Part shown: positions 8,454 through 17,771 of the stretch, piece after piece
How positions within the stretch are numbered: the stretch's first letter is position 1
Layout of the letters: each line of letters opens with the position of its first letter
Assembly: GCF_000513275.1 (NCBI RefSeq)
Contig: NZ_CBVJ010000125.1
Coordinates: 1-40,007, forward strand
Length of the DNA stretch: 40,007 bases
Direction: 5' to 3'
Source: Paenibacillus gorillae
Lineage (GTDB): Bacteria; Bacillota; Bacilli; Paenibacillales; Paenibacillaceae
Translations under genes and position numbers: made by a program
Notes under the pieces: model-generated
What the model was told of the DNA's origin: nothing
The model's database searches: none
Seen by the model: only the letters and a program-made list of their open reading frames with translations

Positions 8454-9323
8454 GTGACAGGAGATGAAGCGAACGACGCACAAGCATTGGGATTGGGCCA
8501 ATTGCTGCTATTGGATCGGATGGCTGAGGGGGCTGCGGATAGCGACCCGCTGTATCCATTCGCGTTGGACGAGCTGCTTTGCCGCAGTGCCGGACAGGGC
8601 GGTCCGGCCATATGCCATATATGGCGCCATCCTCGCGCGTTCATTATGGGGCTGCGTGACAGCAGACTGCCTGCGGCCTATGAGGCGCAGCAATGGCTAG
8701 AGGCGCAGGGCTGGTCGACCGCGGTACGCCATTCGGGCGGAGCTGCGGTGCCGCTCGACCATGGCGTCGTCAATGTGTCGCTGATTTTGCCGAAGTCGGA
8801 TACCTTGGACTTCCGCTTCCATGGAGACTTCGAGCGCATGTACGGCCTGATCCAGCATGCGCTCCAGTCCACAGGCCGCCAGGTCGATAAAGGTGAGATC
8901 GCCGGTGCCTACTGTCCCGGCGATTACGATCTTAGCATCGGCGGCCTGAAGTTCTGCGGCATCGCACAGCGCAGGCAGGCGCATGCCTACATCGTGCAGG
9001 CCTTCGTCGTCGCGGCCGGATCAGGCCGCGAACGGGCCGCGCTCGTCCGCTCCTTCTATGAGCGGGCGGCCGGAGGGGATCGTAACGCAGATTATCCCCG
9101 CGTCACAGAGGAAAGTACGGCCAGCCTCGAAGAGCTGGCTGGTCTTGGCCCGAATGCCGCTGAGGTATTCGCCGAAGCGGTGAAGCGCATTGTCCGGAGC
9201 GGCCAGACCGTGAAGGGCATGCAAGAAGCGGCAGCCGCCCTCGACATGCCAACGGAGGAGCGCATCCGCGAGATGATCGGCACGCTGCGCGGCCGTTATG
9301 CAATCGGGCCGGGCGGCAGTTGA
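8454..9323 (+). CDS. lipL: Octanoyl-[GcvH]:protein N-octanoyltransferase
   Basis: The protein has a BPL/LPL catalytic fold with the LipL hallmark AYCPGDYDLSIGG followed by KFCGIAQRR. The Cys in AYCPG (residue 154 from this start) is the expected acyl-thioester nucleophile. RHSGGAAVPLD and VNVSLI are the lipoyl-binding and core-strand motifs. LipL moves octanoyl groups from GcvH to the E2 subunits of 2-oxoacid dehydrogenases in Bacillus lipoate synthesis. I chose GTG 8454 because GGAAGGGATGG sits just upstream. A TTG at 8430 would add eight residues but lacks a ribosome binding site. It is divergent from the Nudix gene, and no other lipoate gene lies nearby. Confidence 0.88.
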   Translation: MTGDEANDAQALGLGQLLLLDRMAEGAADSDPLYPFALDELLCRSAGQGGPAICHIWRHPRAFIMGLRDSRLPAAYEAQQWLEAQGWSTAVRHSGGAAVPLDHGVVNVSLILPKSDTLDFRFHGDFERMYGLIQHALQSTGRQVDKGEIAGAYCPGDYDLSIGGLKFCGIAQRRQAHAYIVQAFVVAAGSGRERAALVRSFYERAAGGDRNADYPRVTEESTASLEELAGLGPNAAEVFAEAVKRIVRSGQTVKGMQEAAAALDMPTEERIREMIGTLRGRYAIGPGGS

Positions 9324-9396
9324 TGCCATCCTAAGAGAGGCCAAAGCACTTCTTTTCTCCCAACCTGCCCCGCCATAATAACAAGGAGGCCTGCTC

Positions 9397-9705
9397 ATGA
9401 TACTAGAAGCCGTTATGCTGAAAGTAAAAGATGGACTGGAGAATGCTTATGAGGAAGCATTCCGTGAAGCTTCCGTTATCATTTCTTCTATGGACGGATA
9501 CATTCATCACGAACTACAGCGCTGCATGGAGATGCGAGGCAAATATCTGCTGCTTGTCCAGTGGGAGACGCTAGAGCATCATACGGTCGGCTTCCGCGGA
9601 TCACCGCAATACGAGGAGTGGCGGAAGCTGCTGCATCACTTCTACGATCCTTTCCCCACGGTTGAGCATTTCGAACAAGTTGATCGTACAATTAAGTCTT
9701 CATAA
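9397..9705 (+). CDS. Small antibiotic biosynthesis monooxygenase (ABM) fold protein
   Basis: A 102-residue dimeric ferredoxin-like (ABM) domain: MILEAVMLKVKDG, then EASVIISSMDGYIHHELQR, YLLLVQWETLEHH and GFRGSPQYEEWRKLLHHFYDP. Members range from small oxygenases to heme-degrading enzymes, and the heme-ligand pattern of IsdG is not evident here. AAGGAGG precedes the ATG at good distance. It follows lipL by 73 bases and is closed by a strong terminator, so co-transcription with lipL is possible. The function is unassigned beyond the family. Confidence 0.8.
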   Translation: MILEAVMLKVKDGLENAYEEAFREASVIISSMDGYIHHELQRCMEMRGKYLLLVQWETLEHHTVGFRGSPQYEEWRKLLHHFYDPFPTVEHFEQVDRTIKSS

Positions 9706-9711
9706 GCATAT

Positions 9712-9763
9712 AAAGAAATCCCCCATTCACATGAACAAACATGCGAATGGGGGATTTCTTTTC
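9712..9763. terminator. Bidirectional terminator between convergent genes
   Basis: A perfect 17-bp stem (AAAGAAATCCCCCATTC with its complement) encloses a 16-base loop, with A/T runs at both ends. It can serve the ABM gene on plus and the exporter pair on minus. Confidence 0.92.
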
Positions 9764-9778
9764 CTTATCTTCCGATCA

Positions 9779-10213
9779 TCAACGCGCGGGTTTGCGCAGA
9801 AGTTGATTGACGACCTCCGAGAGGACGAGGCCGATTGCAATGGTGCCCGAGAGCATAAACGCTTGAAAGCCGAGCTCAAGCGCGGCATTATAGTTGTTCT
9901 CCACAACGTTGCGCATCGCATCGTAGGCAATGCCGCCGGGAACAAGCGGTATGATACCCGACACGTTGAAGACGATGATAGGCGTCTTGTACATTCTTGC
10001 GAACAGCTGGCTGATGACGGTTACGACGACGACCGCAATCAGCGTCGAGGGCACAACGCCGATGCCTAGCTGGACGCAGCTCATGTACATGAACCAGCCG
10101 GCCATGCCAACACTGCCGCATTGCAGCAGCATTCGCTTAGGCACGTTGAAGATGAGGCCGAATGCCGCAGAAGCGATAAAGCTCGTAACCAGCTGTTCGA
10201 TCCACACCATCAT
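9779..10213 (-). CDS. Threonine/serine exporter family protein, small subunit (ThrE C-terminal half, YjjB-like)
   Basis: This is a 144-residue membrane protein with about four helices. It contains IIVFNVSGIIPLVPGGIAYDAMRN, the conserved PLVPG motif of the ThrE_2 family. In Corynebacterium ThrE the two halves are fused. Here, as in the E. coli YjjP/YjjB pair, they are separate. AGGAGAGGTGA lies directly before ATG-ATG at 10213, and the partner gene ends 19 bases upstream. The probable role is export of small amino or organic acids; the substrate is not known for this clade. Confidence 0.88.
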   Translation of the reverse strand: MMVWIEQLVTSFIASAAFGLIFNVPKRMLLQCGSVGMAGWFMYMSCVQLGIGVVPSTLIAVVVVTVISQLFARMYKTPIIVFNVSGIIPLVPGGIAYDAMRNVVENNYNAALELGFQAFMLSGTIAIGLVLSEVVNQLLRKPAR

Positions 10214-10232
10214 TCACCTCTCCTCTCTGCCC

Positions 10233-11072
10233 CTATAACAGGGAAAGCACAACTGCAATGCCCGAACCGATCGCGAATGCCGTCAAGAATGCCTCTGCGC
10301 CCTTGGATAACCCTGACACAAGATGTCCTGCCATCAAGTCCCGGACTGCATTCGTGATGTGCAAGCCCGGAACGAGCGGCATAACGGAGCCGATTATGAT
10401 GATGTTCAGATCAGCACCCACACCGTTTTGTGTGAGCAAGACGGCTGTCCCGCCAATGGCGGCTGCAGCTAGAAACTCAGCGAAAAACTTCACCGGTACA
10501 AAGCGATTCAGCAATACGACGAGCAGAAAGCCAATCCCGCCTGCCAGAACGGCCGGCATGAAATCACTCCAGCCCCCGCGGAACATAATTGCGAAGCAGC
10601 CGCTCGCCAGTGCCGCTGTAGCAATACGCAGCCATTCGGGGTAAGCGAATGGCTGCGTATCGGTTTCCTGAAGCAGGCTCAGGGCTTCAACCGGCGTCAT
10701 TCCATCTCCACAGATGCGCCGGGATATATCGTTCACGATCGTTACCTTCTGCAAATTGGTGGAGCGCTCTGAGATACGAATGAGCCGTGTAGCAGGAGCT
10801 GTCCCGTCAATGGCGAATAGAATGCCGGTCGGCGTTACATAGCTATGTGAATTGTCATAGCCGTAGGCGGCAGCAATCCGCATCATCGTGTCCTCCACAC
10901 GGGAGGTCTCGCCGCCATTTTGCAGCATAATTTTGCCCGCAAGCAGGCAGATACGCAAGATATCATGATCCGAGCAGACATCTGTCCCGGCCAAGGAAGA
11001 TTGGATTGCATCTTTATGCGCCTCCGCTTTAACGAAGGAGCCGTTGCCCTTCTCGCTGACCATACGCTCCAT
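10233..11072 (-). CDS. Threonine/serine exporter family protein, large subunit (ThrE N-terminal half, YjjP-like)
   Basis: This protein of 279 residues has the family's soluble N-terminal region (ICLLAGKIMLQNGGETSRVEDTMMRIAAAYG, then VTPTGILFAIDG), followed by about five membrane helices and another PLVPG motif (GSVMPLVPGLHITNAVRDLMAG). AAAGGAG lies nine bases before ATG 11072 and six before a TTG at 11075; I prefer the ATG. It forms a two-component exporter with the gene downstream and sits 25 bases after the MATE stop, so all three genes may be one transport operon. Confidence 0.88.
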   Translation of the reverse strand: MERMVSEKGNGSFVKAEAHKDAIQSSLAGTDVCSDHDILRICLLAGKIMLQNGGETSRVEDTMMRIAAAYGYDNSHSYVTPTGILFAIDGTAPATRLIRISERSTNLQKVTIVNDISRRICGDGMTPVEALSLLQETDTQPFAYPEWLRIATAALASGCFAIMFRGGWSDFMPAVLAGGIGFLLVVLLNRFVPVKFFAEFLAAAAIGGTAVLLTQNGVGADLNIIIIGSVMPLVPGLHITNAVRDLMAGHLVSGLSKGAEAFLTAFAIGSGIAVVLSLL

Positions 11073-11099
11073 CAACGGCCGCTCCTTTACCCGTTGCGC

Positions 11100-12490
11100 T
11101 TAGTGCGCCGAAATAACTGCCCCGTCCCCTTGCTCATGCTTCACTAGCGCATGCTTCTCCCATTTGCGGCTGCGCCAGCGCAGTGACATCAGAATGGCCC
11201 GAAGCCACTCATCGGCGGCAATCGCCAGCCATATGCCGGGAAGACCCATATCCAGCTTAAAGACTAACAGATAGCCCAATGGGACACTTATACCAACCAT
11301 CGTTACCATGCCGATCCACAGCGGGAAACGGGCATCGCCCGCAGCACGCAACGAGTTGATCAGCACGATGTTAATCGTGCGTCCCGTCTCCAAAACGATG
11401 CTGAAGAGCAGCACATGCGCGCCAAGCTTAATAATGTTGAGATCATCGGTAAAGATAGTCATCAATGGCTGCCGGAAAATCATAACGAGCGCTACCATCA
11501 CTGCTGTAGCGATGCTAGCTGAACGTACGCTTTGCCATACGCGGCTGTAAGCTTCGTCCTTGCGGTTGCCGCCCACATATCGGCCAACGATAATAGAGGT
11601 GCCTACACCAACTGCAAAAGCGAACAAGTAAATGAACATCGAGATGTTCGATGCGTATTGACGGGCTGCCATCGACTCTTCGCCCAAAAACGTGGCATAG
11701 AAGAGGAACACCATCTGGCAGCTTTGATACATGACCTGCTCGGTTGCCGAAGGTACGCCGATTTTTAATATTTTGCCAATAAACGCTTTGGATAATGAAA
11801 AATAATAACGGAACTGAATTTTGATCTCCATGATCCGGTACAACAGCCACAGGAATACAAGCACCGCTATCAGCCTGCTGATTACAGTTGAAATTGCAGC
11901 CCCGTGTACACCCATCTCTGAAAAACCGAAGTTGCCGAAGATCAGCGCATAGTTGCCGATGATATGAACGACGTTCATACCGAATGACACGAGCATCGCT
12001 TCCTTCGTGAACCCGTGCACCCGGACAATTGCCGCCAAGGAATTCACAAGCGCCTGCAGAAAAATAAAACCGCCGACGAAGGACAGGTAGCTCTTCGCAT
12101 GCTCCAGTATTTCACCCTGCAGATTAAGAATCTGCAAAATCTGATTACAGAACAGCAGGAACATGCCGCTGATCAGCAAGCCGACGATCAGGTTCATCGT
12201 AATCGCTAACGCCGAGATACGGGCCGCTTCCAGCAGCTTACGGGAGCCGATGTATTGCGCTACGACAATAGATGCCCCGTTGCCGATGACCTCCAGAATA
12301 AGAATCGCGATATGCAAGTACTGATTCGCTGCCCCAACGCCCGATACGGCATTATCGGAAATCGCGCTCAGCATAAGCGTATCGGCGATCCCCATCATCA
12401 TAAATAAAAAGATTTCCAAAAAAATCGGCCAAGTCAAAAAAACAAATTAAAGGACTTGGCGTCCTTTTCTTCTAATGCTGCGCTTGCCAA
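11100..12490 (-). CDS. MATE family efflux transporter (N-terminal frameshift)
   Basis: The protein of about 460 residues has the 12-helix MATE fold: TWPIFLEIFLFMMMGIADT at the start, VVAQYIG, an internal repeat with GVPSATEQVMYQ and VGRYVGG, and NIVLINSLRAAGDARFP. It probably expels cationic compounds using Na+ or H+. The long open frame begins only at TTG 12437 with an in-frame stop just before and no ribosome binding site. One frame over, TTG 12490 follows GGAGAAGGTGG and encodes MASAALEEKDAKSFNLFF, which joins LTWPIFLEIF if the A7 run at 12436-12442 is read as eight. I place the gene start at 12490 and regard the indel as a homopolymer error or a recent mutation. Confidence 0.85.
12436..12442 (-). 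other. Frameshift site in an A7/T7 homopolymer at the MATE N-terminus
   Basis: With seven T the leader frame from 12490 reads NLFF then TGA. With eight T it reads NLFFLTWPIF and enters the transporter frame, matching the usual MATE start (F.LTWPIF). Confidence 0.75.
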
Positions 12491-12614
12491 GATGCCACCT
12501 TCTCCACTAATATCGGTCTCTCTGTCTCTTTCAAAACAAACCGTATCTTAGCATAGTTCCGTGGCAATTGCATTAACAATATGAAAGTTAACAGTAACTT
12601 CTTATTAAGGCGAT

Positions 12615-13802
12615 TTACACCGGCTCTTGCGGCACGGAATGCTCTTCTTTTTGACGGAATTCGGACGGGGTTTCTCCATACTTTTTACGAAACAGCTGCG
12701 AGAAATGACGGATGTCCTGATAGCCTATCCGCTCGGCTACATCCGCCAGCTTAAGCTTTGGATTCATCAGCAGCTTCTTGGCCTGCTCCATCCGGAGGCC
12801 AATAACGTGTTCCTTGAAGCCGGAGCCTGTCTTCTGCTTGAACAGCTGGCTGAAGTAGACCGGATTCAAATAGACGATGGCAGCAACCTTTTCCAGTGAC
12901 AGATCGGCATGATAATGGGTGCGAATGTATTGCAGTGCCACCTCCACCGCCTGATCCCCGCCGCTGGCATAATGCTCGTACACCTGCGTCGAAGAGGCTT
13001 GGCGCATCCGCTGCACTTCACCTGGCACGGCGTGAATATCTTGAATCAGCTCCGAATGCATAATCTGAAACGGAATTCGCAAATATTTAATCAAGTGGGT
13101 CCGAAGCTCATCCAGCAGCGCACTCAAGCTGGAATGGGCATCCAGCGTAATGAGCCCTAATAAGCTCTTGCTGTCCTGAATCGTGACAAAACCGCAGCCA
13201 TGCTTGCCGATCAGCTCGCCAAGCACGTTTTCAATGATAAAATGCTCAAGATGAACCACCTTCTCGCTTTCCATCTTCACCATAATGAGATGAAATTGCG
13301 GATGGCTGTCCATAAACGGCTTCACGTCGATCCGGCCAATATCGAGCCCCGACGCCCAGCGCTGAAATACGGCCTCGCGCAAATATTTGCGGTTGACCCG
13401 AAGCAGCTCTGCTTCCTCCGTCAGCTCCCTCTCCTTGCCGATCTCTGCAGCCAGCTTCTCGATCATGTCCACCAGCACATCCTTGCCGATTGGCTTCAGT
13501 AAGTAATCCTTGGCTCCCAGCCTTACCGCTTCCTGTGCATACGAAAATTCAGAATGAGCGGAAATGACGACCCACTTCATATCCGGATAGCTGGCCGCAG
13601 TCAGATTCATCATTTCGAGTCCAGACATGCCTGGCATCAGAATGTCCGTCAAGACGATATCGACCCTGTCTTTGCGAAGCTGTATTACCGCCTCCTCTGG
13701 GCTCGCTGCCAGCAGAACATTATATTGAGGGAAGCGATTGATAAGCGTGCGCTTAATGCCTTCCCGGATTACTTTTTCGTCGTCGACGACTAGAATATTC
13801 AT
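12615..13802 (-). CDS. YesN-type response regulator with AraC DNA-binding domain
   Basis: A 395-residue protein. Its receiver domain (residues 1-125) has VVDDE, phosphoacceptor Asp53 in TDILMPGMSG, and KDYLLKPIGKD. The C-terminal 100 residues form two AraC-type helix-turn-helix motifs (LSLEKVAAIVYLNPVYFSQLFKQKTG and LADVAERIGYQDIRHFSQLFRKKYGETPSEFR). AAAGGAG precedes the ATG. It lies 35 bases downstream of the sensor kinase and forms a YesM/YesN pair. In Paenibacillus these pairs usually control the adjacent sugar ABC operon, here the binding protein and permeases at 15871-19115. That target is inferred from position. Confidence 0.95.
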   Translation of the reverse strand: MNILVVDDEKVIREGIKRTLINRFPQYNVLLAASPEEAVIQLRKDRVDIVLTDILMPGMSGLEMMNLTAASYPDMKWVVISAHSEFSYAQEAVRLGAKDYLLKPIGKDVLVDMIEKLAAEIGKERELTEEAELLRVNRKYLREAVFQRWASGLDIGRIDVKPFMDSHPQFHLIMVKMESEKVVHLEHFIIENVLGELIGKHGCGFVTIQDSKSLLGLITLDAHSSLSALLDELRTHLIKYLRIPFQIMHSELIQDIHAVPGEVQRMRQASSTQVYEHYASGGDQAVEVALQYIRTHYHADLSLEKVAAIVYLNPVYFSQLFKQKTGSGFKEHVIGLRMEQAKKLLMNPKLKLADVAERIGYQDIRHFSQLFRKKYGETPSEFRQKEEHSVPQEPV

Positions 13803-13837
13803 GGATCAAAACTCCTTTCTAGAATCTATAGATGCCT

Positions 13838-15721
13838 TTAATGCTGCGAGGACTCCGGATGCTGACTTGAACTTGAATTTGAGACCGGCATCGGCATAAC
13901 GATAACAACCGTTGTACCTACGTCCTGCTCACTATCTATGCGCAAGCCGTAGTTGTCCCCGAACATAAGCGCGAGCCGATGATGCACATTGGGAAGGCCG
14001 ATACCGCGCCGCGTTCTGGCTTCGCTGGTCTGAGCCGAGCGAGGTGCCGCAACTGCACCATTCTTGATGAATACCGGTTCATACATCGATTTGCGAATTG
14101 CTGCCAATGTCTCTTCACTCATGCCAACCCCGTTGTCTTCGATCACGATCCGGAATTCCTGCGTTTTCTCATCCGATTCGGCATAGACGCGCAGCACGCC
14201 AAGACGGTCAAGCGGCTCTAGTCCGCTCTTGACTGCATTCTCGATAATCGGCTGCAGTGTCATCTTGGGCATCGGTGCATCCAGCCAGCTTTTATCGATG
14301 TTGATCTCCGTCTCAATGCGCCCTTCCAGCCGATTCTCGATAATCGTCATATAATGGCGCATCTGATCCAGCTCTTGGCCAAGTGTTGTCTTCGACGCTT
14401 CCTCCCAATCACTGCTGTAACGGAACATATGGGACAAGGATAAAATAACACGGCCAAGCCTGTCATTCTCCCGTTCGTCCAGCATCCAGTAAATCATATC
14501 AAGCGTGTTGTACAGAAAATGCGGATTCACCTGCGATTGCAGCGCTTGCAGCTCCGCGTTCTTCTCGCTAATGGAAGATAGCGTTATGCGTTCAATAAGC
14601 TCGTCCATCCGCAGCACCATTCTATTGAAGGAAGAGACGAGACTGTTAATTTCCTCGAATGAATTGACGTTTACCGCCCCGCGGAAATTACCGAGCTCTA
14701 CCTGCTTCATCTCACGGATGAGCAGCTTGAGCGGTGAGGCAATATTGCGGGAAATCAGCGATGCCAGGAACGTAGCGATAATAATGACGGCTAATATAAC
14801 AAATAGCAGATATAGTCTCGTCTGCGCCAGCTCCGCGCTAATATCTTCTTTTGGCGTGAGGCTGTAGACGGTCCATTCCGCCATTGCCGCGTTGGCGGCA
14901 ACGATCAGCTGGTCAGTCTGATTGTCGACGACGATGTCATTCCGTTTCGGACGCGGCAGTCCCGCGAAGGAAGGCGGGTCCTTACGATCCTCAGGCGACT
15001 CTACCGTCGGCTCAGTTGAGGCAATAATCCGGTTCTCGCGATCTACGATATATACCCGGCTGTTTGGGCTGATCGTTACATTAGATAGAGCTGACAGAAT
15101 CGGCTTCGGATTCGTCTCAATGAGCACTACGCCAATTGGCTTGTAATTGGTCAAATCATAGAGCTGTCGTCCAAAGACGAACACGGGGTCCTGCCGCAAA
15201 AAACTGTTGATTAACGATCCTTCCGACAAGCCGAACCATTGCATCTTACCGTTCGACTCCACCAGCTTCTTGTACCAGTCTGTCGAGCTGTAGTTAATAT
15301 CGACGATACCTGCGAAACGCCGTTCATAATTATATACTTTGCCTTTATTAGAAATAACATGAATGCCAATAATGTCATCCCGTGAATAATAGACAGCGCC
15401 CAATATATTAGTTATCGTCCGCTCGTTAATTACGCTGATGGCTGCATCTTCTTCCTTATCGCGTTCCTGGATCAGCCTTAGAAGCTCATAGTTGCTGTTG
15501 AGCGACTTGGTAACGCTGTCATAGCCTTCAAGCATCAGGTCAAATAATCCAACCGTTTGCGATATGTTCTTCACTGCAAGATCGCTGATCTTGGAATGGA
15601 TGATTTCCGTCGTTTTCTGGTAATACAGCACGCTAACCAGAATGAGCAGGGTCAACATGGAGGTCAAAAAGAGAATAAAAAGCCTGCCGTGAATCGAGTG
15701 CCGCTTAAAAATTCTTGCCAT
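13838..15721 (-). CDS. YesM-type sensor histidine kinase
   Basis: A 627-residue membrane kinase. A helix at about 15-37 and another at about 300-325 bracket an extracellular dCache-like sensor (RVYIVDRENRIIASTEPTVES). A HAMP domain follows (SRNIASPLKLLIREMKQVELGNF to SFNRMVLRMDELI). The His_kinase domain has the phosphorylated histidine in LQSQVNPHFLYNTLDMI, and the HATPase domain contains LQPIIENAVKSGL and EDNGVGMS. Partner of the YesN-type regulator just downstream. The start codon is supported by GGAGGGG at longer than ideal spacing. A hairpin at 15792-15824 separates it from the permease genes, so expression is probably at least partly independent of the transporter operon. Confidence 0.95.
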   Translation of the reverse strand: MARIFKRHSIHGRLFILFLTSMLTLLILVSVLYYQKTTEIIHSKISDLAVKNISQTVGLFDLMLEGYDSVTKSLNSNYELLRLIQERDKEEDAAISVINERTITNILGAVYYSRDDIIGIHVISNKGKVYNYERRFAGIVDINYSSTDWYKKLVESNGKMQWFGLSEGSLINSFLRQDPVFVFGRQLYDLTNYKPIGVVLIETNPKPILSALSNVTISPNSRVYIVDRENRIIASTEPTVESPEDRKDPPSFAGLPRPKRNDIVVDNQTDQLIVAANAAMAEWTVYSLTPKEDISAELAQTRLYLLFVILAVIIIATFLASLISRNIASPLKLLIREMKQVELGNFRGAVNVNSFEEINSLVSSFNRMVLRMDELIERITLSSISEKNAELQALQSQVNPHFLYNTLDMIYWMLDERENDRLGRVILSLSHMFRYSSDWEEASKTTLGQELDQMRHYMTIIENRLEGRIETEINIDKSWLDAPMPKMTLQPIIENAVKSGLEPLDRLGVLRVYAESDEKTQEFRIVIEDNGVGMSEETLAAIRKSMYEPVFIKNGAVAAPRSAQTSEARTRRGIGLPNVHHRLALMFGDNYGLRIDSEQDVGTTVVIVMPMPVSNSSSSQHPESSQH

Positions 15722-15791
15722 AAATCGATGCTCGCCCCTCCATGTCTATTTGCCCTGATTGTAACATACCGCACGGTTCATTTACGATTGA

Positions 15792-15824
15792 AAACATAAA
15801 CGGCTTTGCCGAAGACGGCAAAGC
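15792..15824 (-). terminator. Terminator or attenuator after the sugar permease genes
   Basis: On the minus strand GCTTTGCCG and CGGCAAAGC form a perfect 9-bp stem around a TCTT loop, followed by CGTTTATGTTTTC. It lies between the second permease and the kinase gene and would cut down read-through. Confidence 0.75.
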
Positions 15825-15870
15825 TCAACATACAAATTCAAGGGCTCAAACGGAAAAAAGGCGAAGGGGA

Positions 15871-16755
15871 TTAACCCTTCACCGCACCCGCTACCATGCC
15901 TTTAGTAATCTTATCGGCAAGCAGGAAGTAAATGATCACGACCGGCAATGCGCCAAGTACGAGAAATGCCCCGATCGCACCATAGTTGACTGAATACTGG
16001 CTTACAAAGCTGTTCACCCCGAACGGAAGGGTCTTGAGACGTTCCGACGAAATGAAGGTCGCTGCCAAAATGTATTCGTTCCAGATGTTGATGAACGTCA
16101 GAATCATAACCGTCATCATCGGCGGTACGGATACCGGAAGAATGATATTCCAGAAGATCCGGAACACGCCAGCTCCATCCACAATCGCAGATTCTTCAAT
16201 TTCATTCGGTATCGACTTCATGAAGCTGCTCAGTATGAATACTGCAACTGGCGTCTGAAAGGCGATATACGGCAAAATAATTGAGGCGTGCTTATTAAGA
16301 AGATCCAAATTTTTGAAGATAAGCATAAGCGGCAGCAGCGTTGCCTGCATCGGAATCATCATCCCGATCAGAAACAGCAGCAGTATGACTTGGCCGTATT
16401 TCCATCTGAAACGGCTGATTGCGAATGAAACTAACGAGGCTAACAGCAATACGCAGACCATCGTGACAAGTGTTACAAATACACTATTGCCCAAATACTT
16501 AAAGTAATTACCGGACTCCACTGCCGTCTGGAAGTTCGCCCATTGCGGCGACTTTGGCAGGGAGAAGAAGCTGCCGGACAATATTTCTTCATTCGTTTTC
16601 GTTGAATAGATCAACAGCCAGAGGAGCGGATACAGCTGAGTAACGAGCAGCACGCCGAACAAGATAAAGACTAGTGTTTTGCCGATGCTGAATTTGCTCC
16701 GTGACTTTATCTTTGCAGATGGTTTGATTGCACCCGCTTGCGCAGCCTGATTCAT
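15871..16755 (-). CDS. Carbohydrate ABC transporter permease (MalG type)
   Basis: An inner-membrane permease with six predicted helices and the EAA loop ESAIVDGAGVFRIFWNIILPVSVPP that contacts the ATPase. It is a member of the CUT1 sugar transporter family. The frame can be extended to 16773, overlapping the preceding stop, but GGAGGAGGG lies nine bases before ATG 16755 (MNQAAQAG), so I chose that start. No ATPase gene is present in the locus, as is usual for CUT1 systems in Bacillota that share one MsmX-type ATPase encoded elsewhere. The sugar is unknown. Confidence 0.93.
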   Translation of the reverse strand: MNQAAQAGAIKPSAKIKSRSKFSIGKTLVFILFGVLLVTQLYPLLWLLIYSTKTNEEILSGSFFSLPKSPQWANFQTAVESGNYFKYLGNSVFVTLVTMVCVLLLASLVSFAISRFRWKYGQVILLLFLIGMMIPMQATLLPLMLIFKNLDLLNKHASIILPYIAFQTPVAVFILSSFMKSIPNEIEESAIVDGAGVFRIFWNIILPVSVPPMMTVMILTFINIWNEYILAATFISSERLKTLPFGVNSFVSQYSVNYGAIGAFLVLGALPVVIIYFLLADKITKGMVAGAVKG

Positions 16756-16772
16756 GGCAGTTCCCTCCTCCA

Positions 16773-17666
16773 TTACGTATATTTCCGTTCTAAGCGGTTA
16801 AAGATCAGGTTGATGAAGAATGTAGCAACGAGACACACCACAACCAAGAAGGCTGCAATCGAGCTGCCGTAGCCGTATTTCATCGACAGGAACGACATGT
16901 TGTACATGAGCGTCGAGATTACGTCGGTTGCATGAGCCGGACCGCCGCCTGTCATAACCATAATGAGATCAAATGATTGTAGCGAACCTATAAATGCAAG
17001 AACGATCGATATCTTAATGATCGGAATATTCATGGGTAGGGTAATGTGCCAATCGGCTTTAAGCCCTTCAGCACCGTCAATTTTTGCTGCTTCATAAATG
17101 TCTGAAGGTATGTTTTGAATGCCTGTAAACTGAATCAATGTATGGTAGCCCAAGAACTGCCACACGGCTACAAAGTACAAGCTGTACATGGCCACGCTTG
17201 GATCAGTCAACCAAGAATGTGTCCAGGATTGCAGTCCAATCGACTCCAGCACCTGGTTAAGCATGCCGCCCATCGAAGCGGGGTTGTAGATCGTTTTCCA
17301 CAATTGGCCGATTACGACAACCGACAGAATTGCGGGCAAGAAATAACTCGATACGAGGAAGTTCGGTTTCTTAACGAAACGGTTAAGCAGGATGGCCAGA
17401 AACAGGGCCAAAGGAATTTGAATACACATCGATACAACCGCGAACATTAATGTCCGTTTGACAGCTGGCCAGAACACCGCGTCATGGAACAGCATTTGCT
17501 TGAAATTGTCCAGCCCGATAAATTTCGACTCGCCGATTCCGTTCCAATCCAGCAAGCCGCTGTACAGGGATACGAGAATAGGGACGAATACGAAACAGAC
17601 ATAGAGCAGCAGACACGGCAACACGAACAGCGCTATCGTCCACTTCGATACTCTTAGTACGTTCAT
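16773..17666 (-). CDS. Carbohydrate ABC transporter permease (MalF type)
   Basis: The first permease of the uptake system, about 297 residues with six predicted helices. Its EAA motif is EAAKIDGAEGLKADWHITLPMNIP, and the ending FFINLIFNRLERKYT is typical of the family. The open frame extends back to 17753, but AAGGAGGAG precedes ATG 17666 (MNVLRVSKW) at ideal spacing, and the extra 29 residues are charged and not conserved in character. It lies between the binding-protein gene and the second permease, so all three are read as one unit. A stable hairpin at 17706-17741 separates it from the binding-protein gene. Confidence 0.93.
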   Translation of the reverse strand: MNVLRVSKWTIALFVLPCLLLYVCFVFVPILVSLYSGLLDWNGIGESKFIGLDNFKQMLFHDAVFWPAVKRTLMFAVVSMCIQIPLALFLAILLNRFVKKPNFLVSSYFLPAILSVVVIGQLWKTIYNPASMGGMLNQVLESIGLQSWTHSWLTDPSVAMYSLYFVAVWQFLGYHTLIQFTGIQNIPSDIYEAAKIDGAEGLKADWHITLPMNIPIIKISIVLAFIGSLQSFDLIMVMTGGGPAHATDVISTLMYNMSFLSMKYGYGSSIAAFLVVVCLVATFFINLIFNRLERKYT

Positions 17667-17705
17667 CTCGCGCTCCTCCTTGAATGACTCATGTAAGCGT
17701 AAGGA

Positions 17706-17741
17706 GCGAAGAGATTCTTGCTTTCGCAAGGCACCCTTCGC
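17706..17741 (-). other. Intercistronic stem-loop between binding protein and permease genes
   Basis: On the minus strand an inner stem CTTGC/GCAAG carries a GAAA tetraloop and is nested in an outer stem GCGAAG/CTTCGC. There is no T tail, so it is unlikely to stop transcription fully. Such structures often protect the 3' end of the binding-protein message so that this protein is made in excess over the permeases. Confidence 0.6.
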
Positions 17742-17771
17742 GCCGCGCTTCATTTCTCTTTGTAATGGTTC

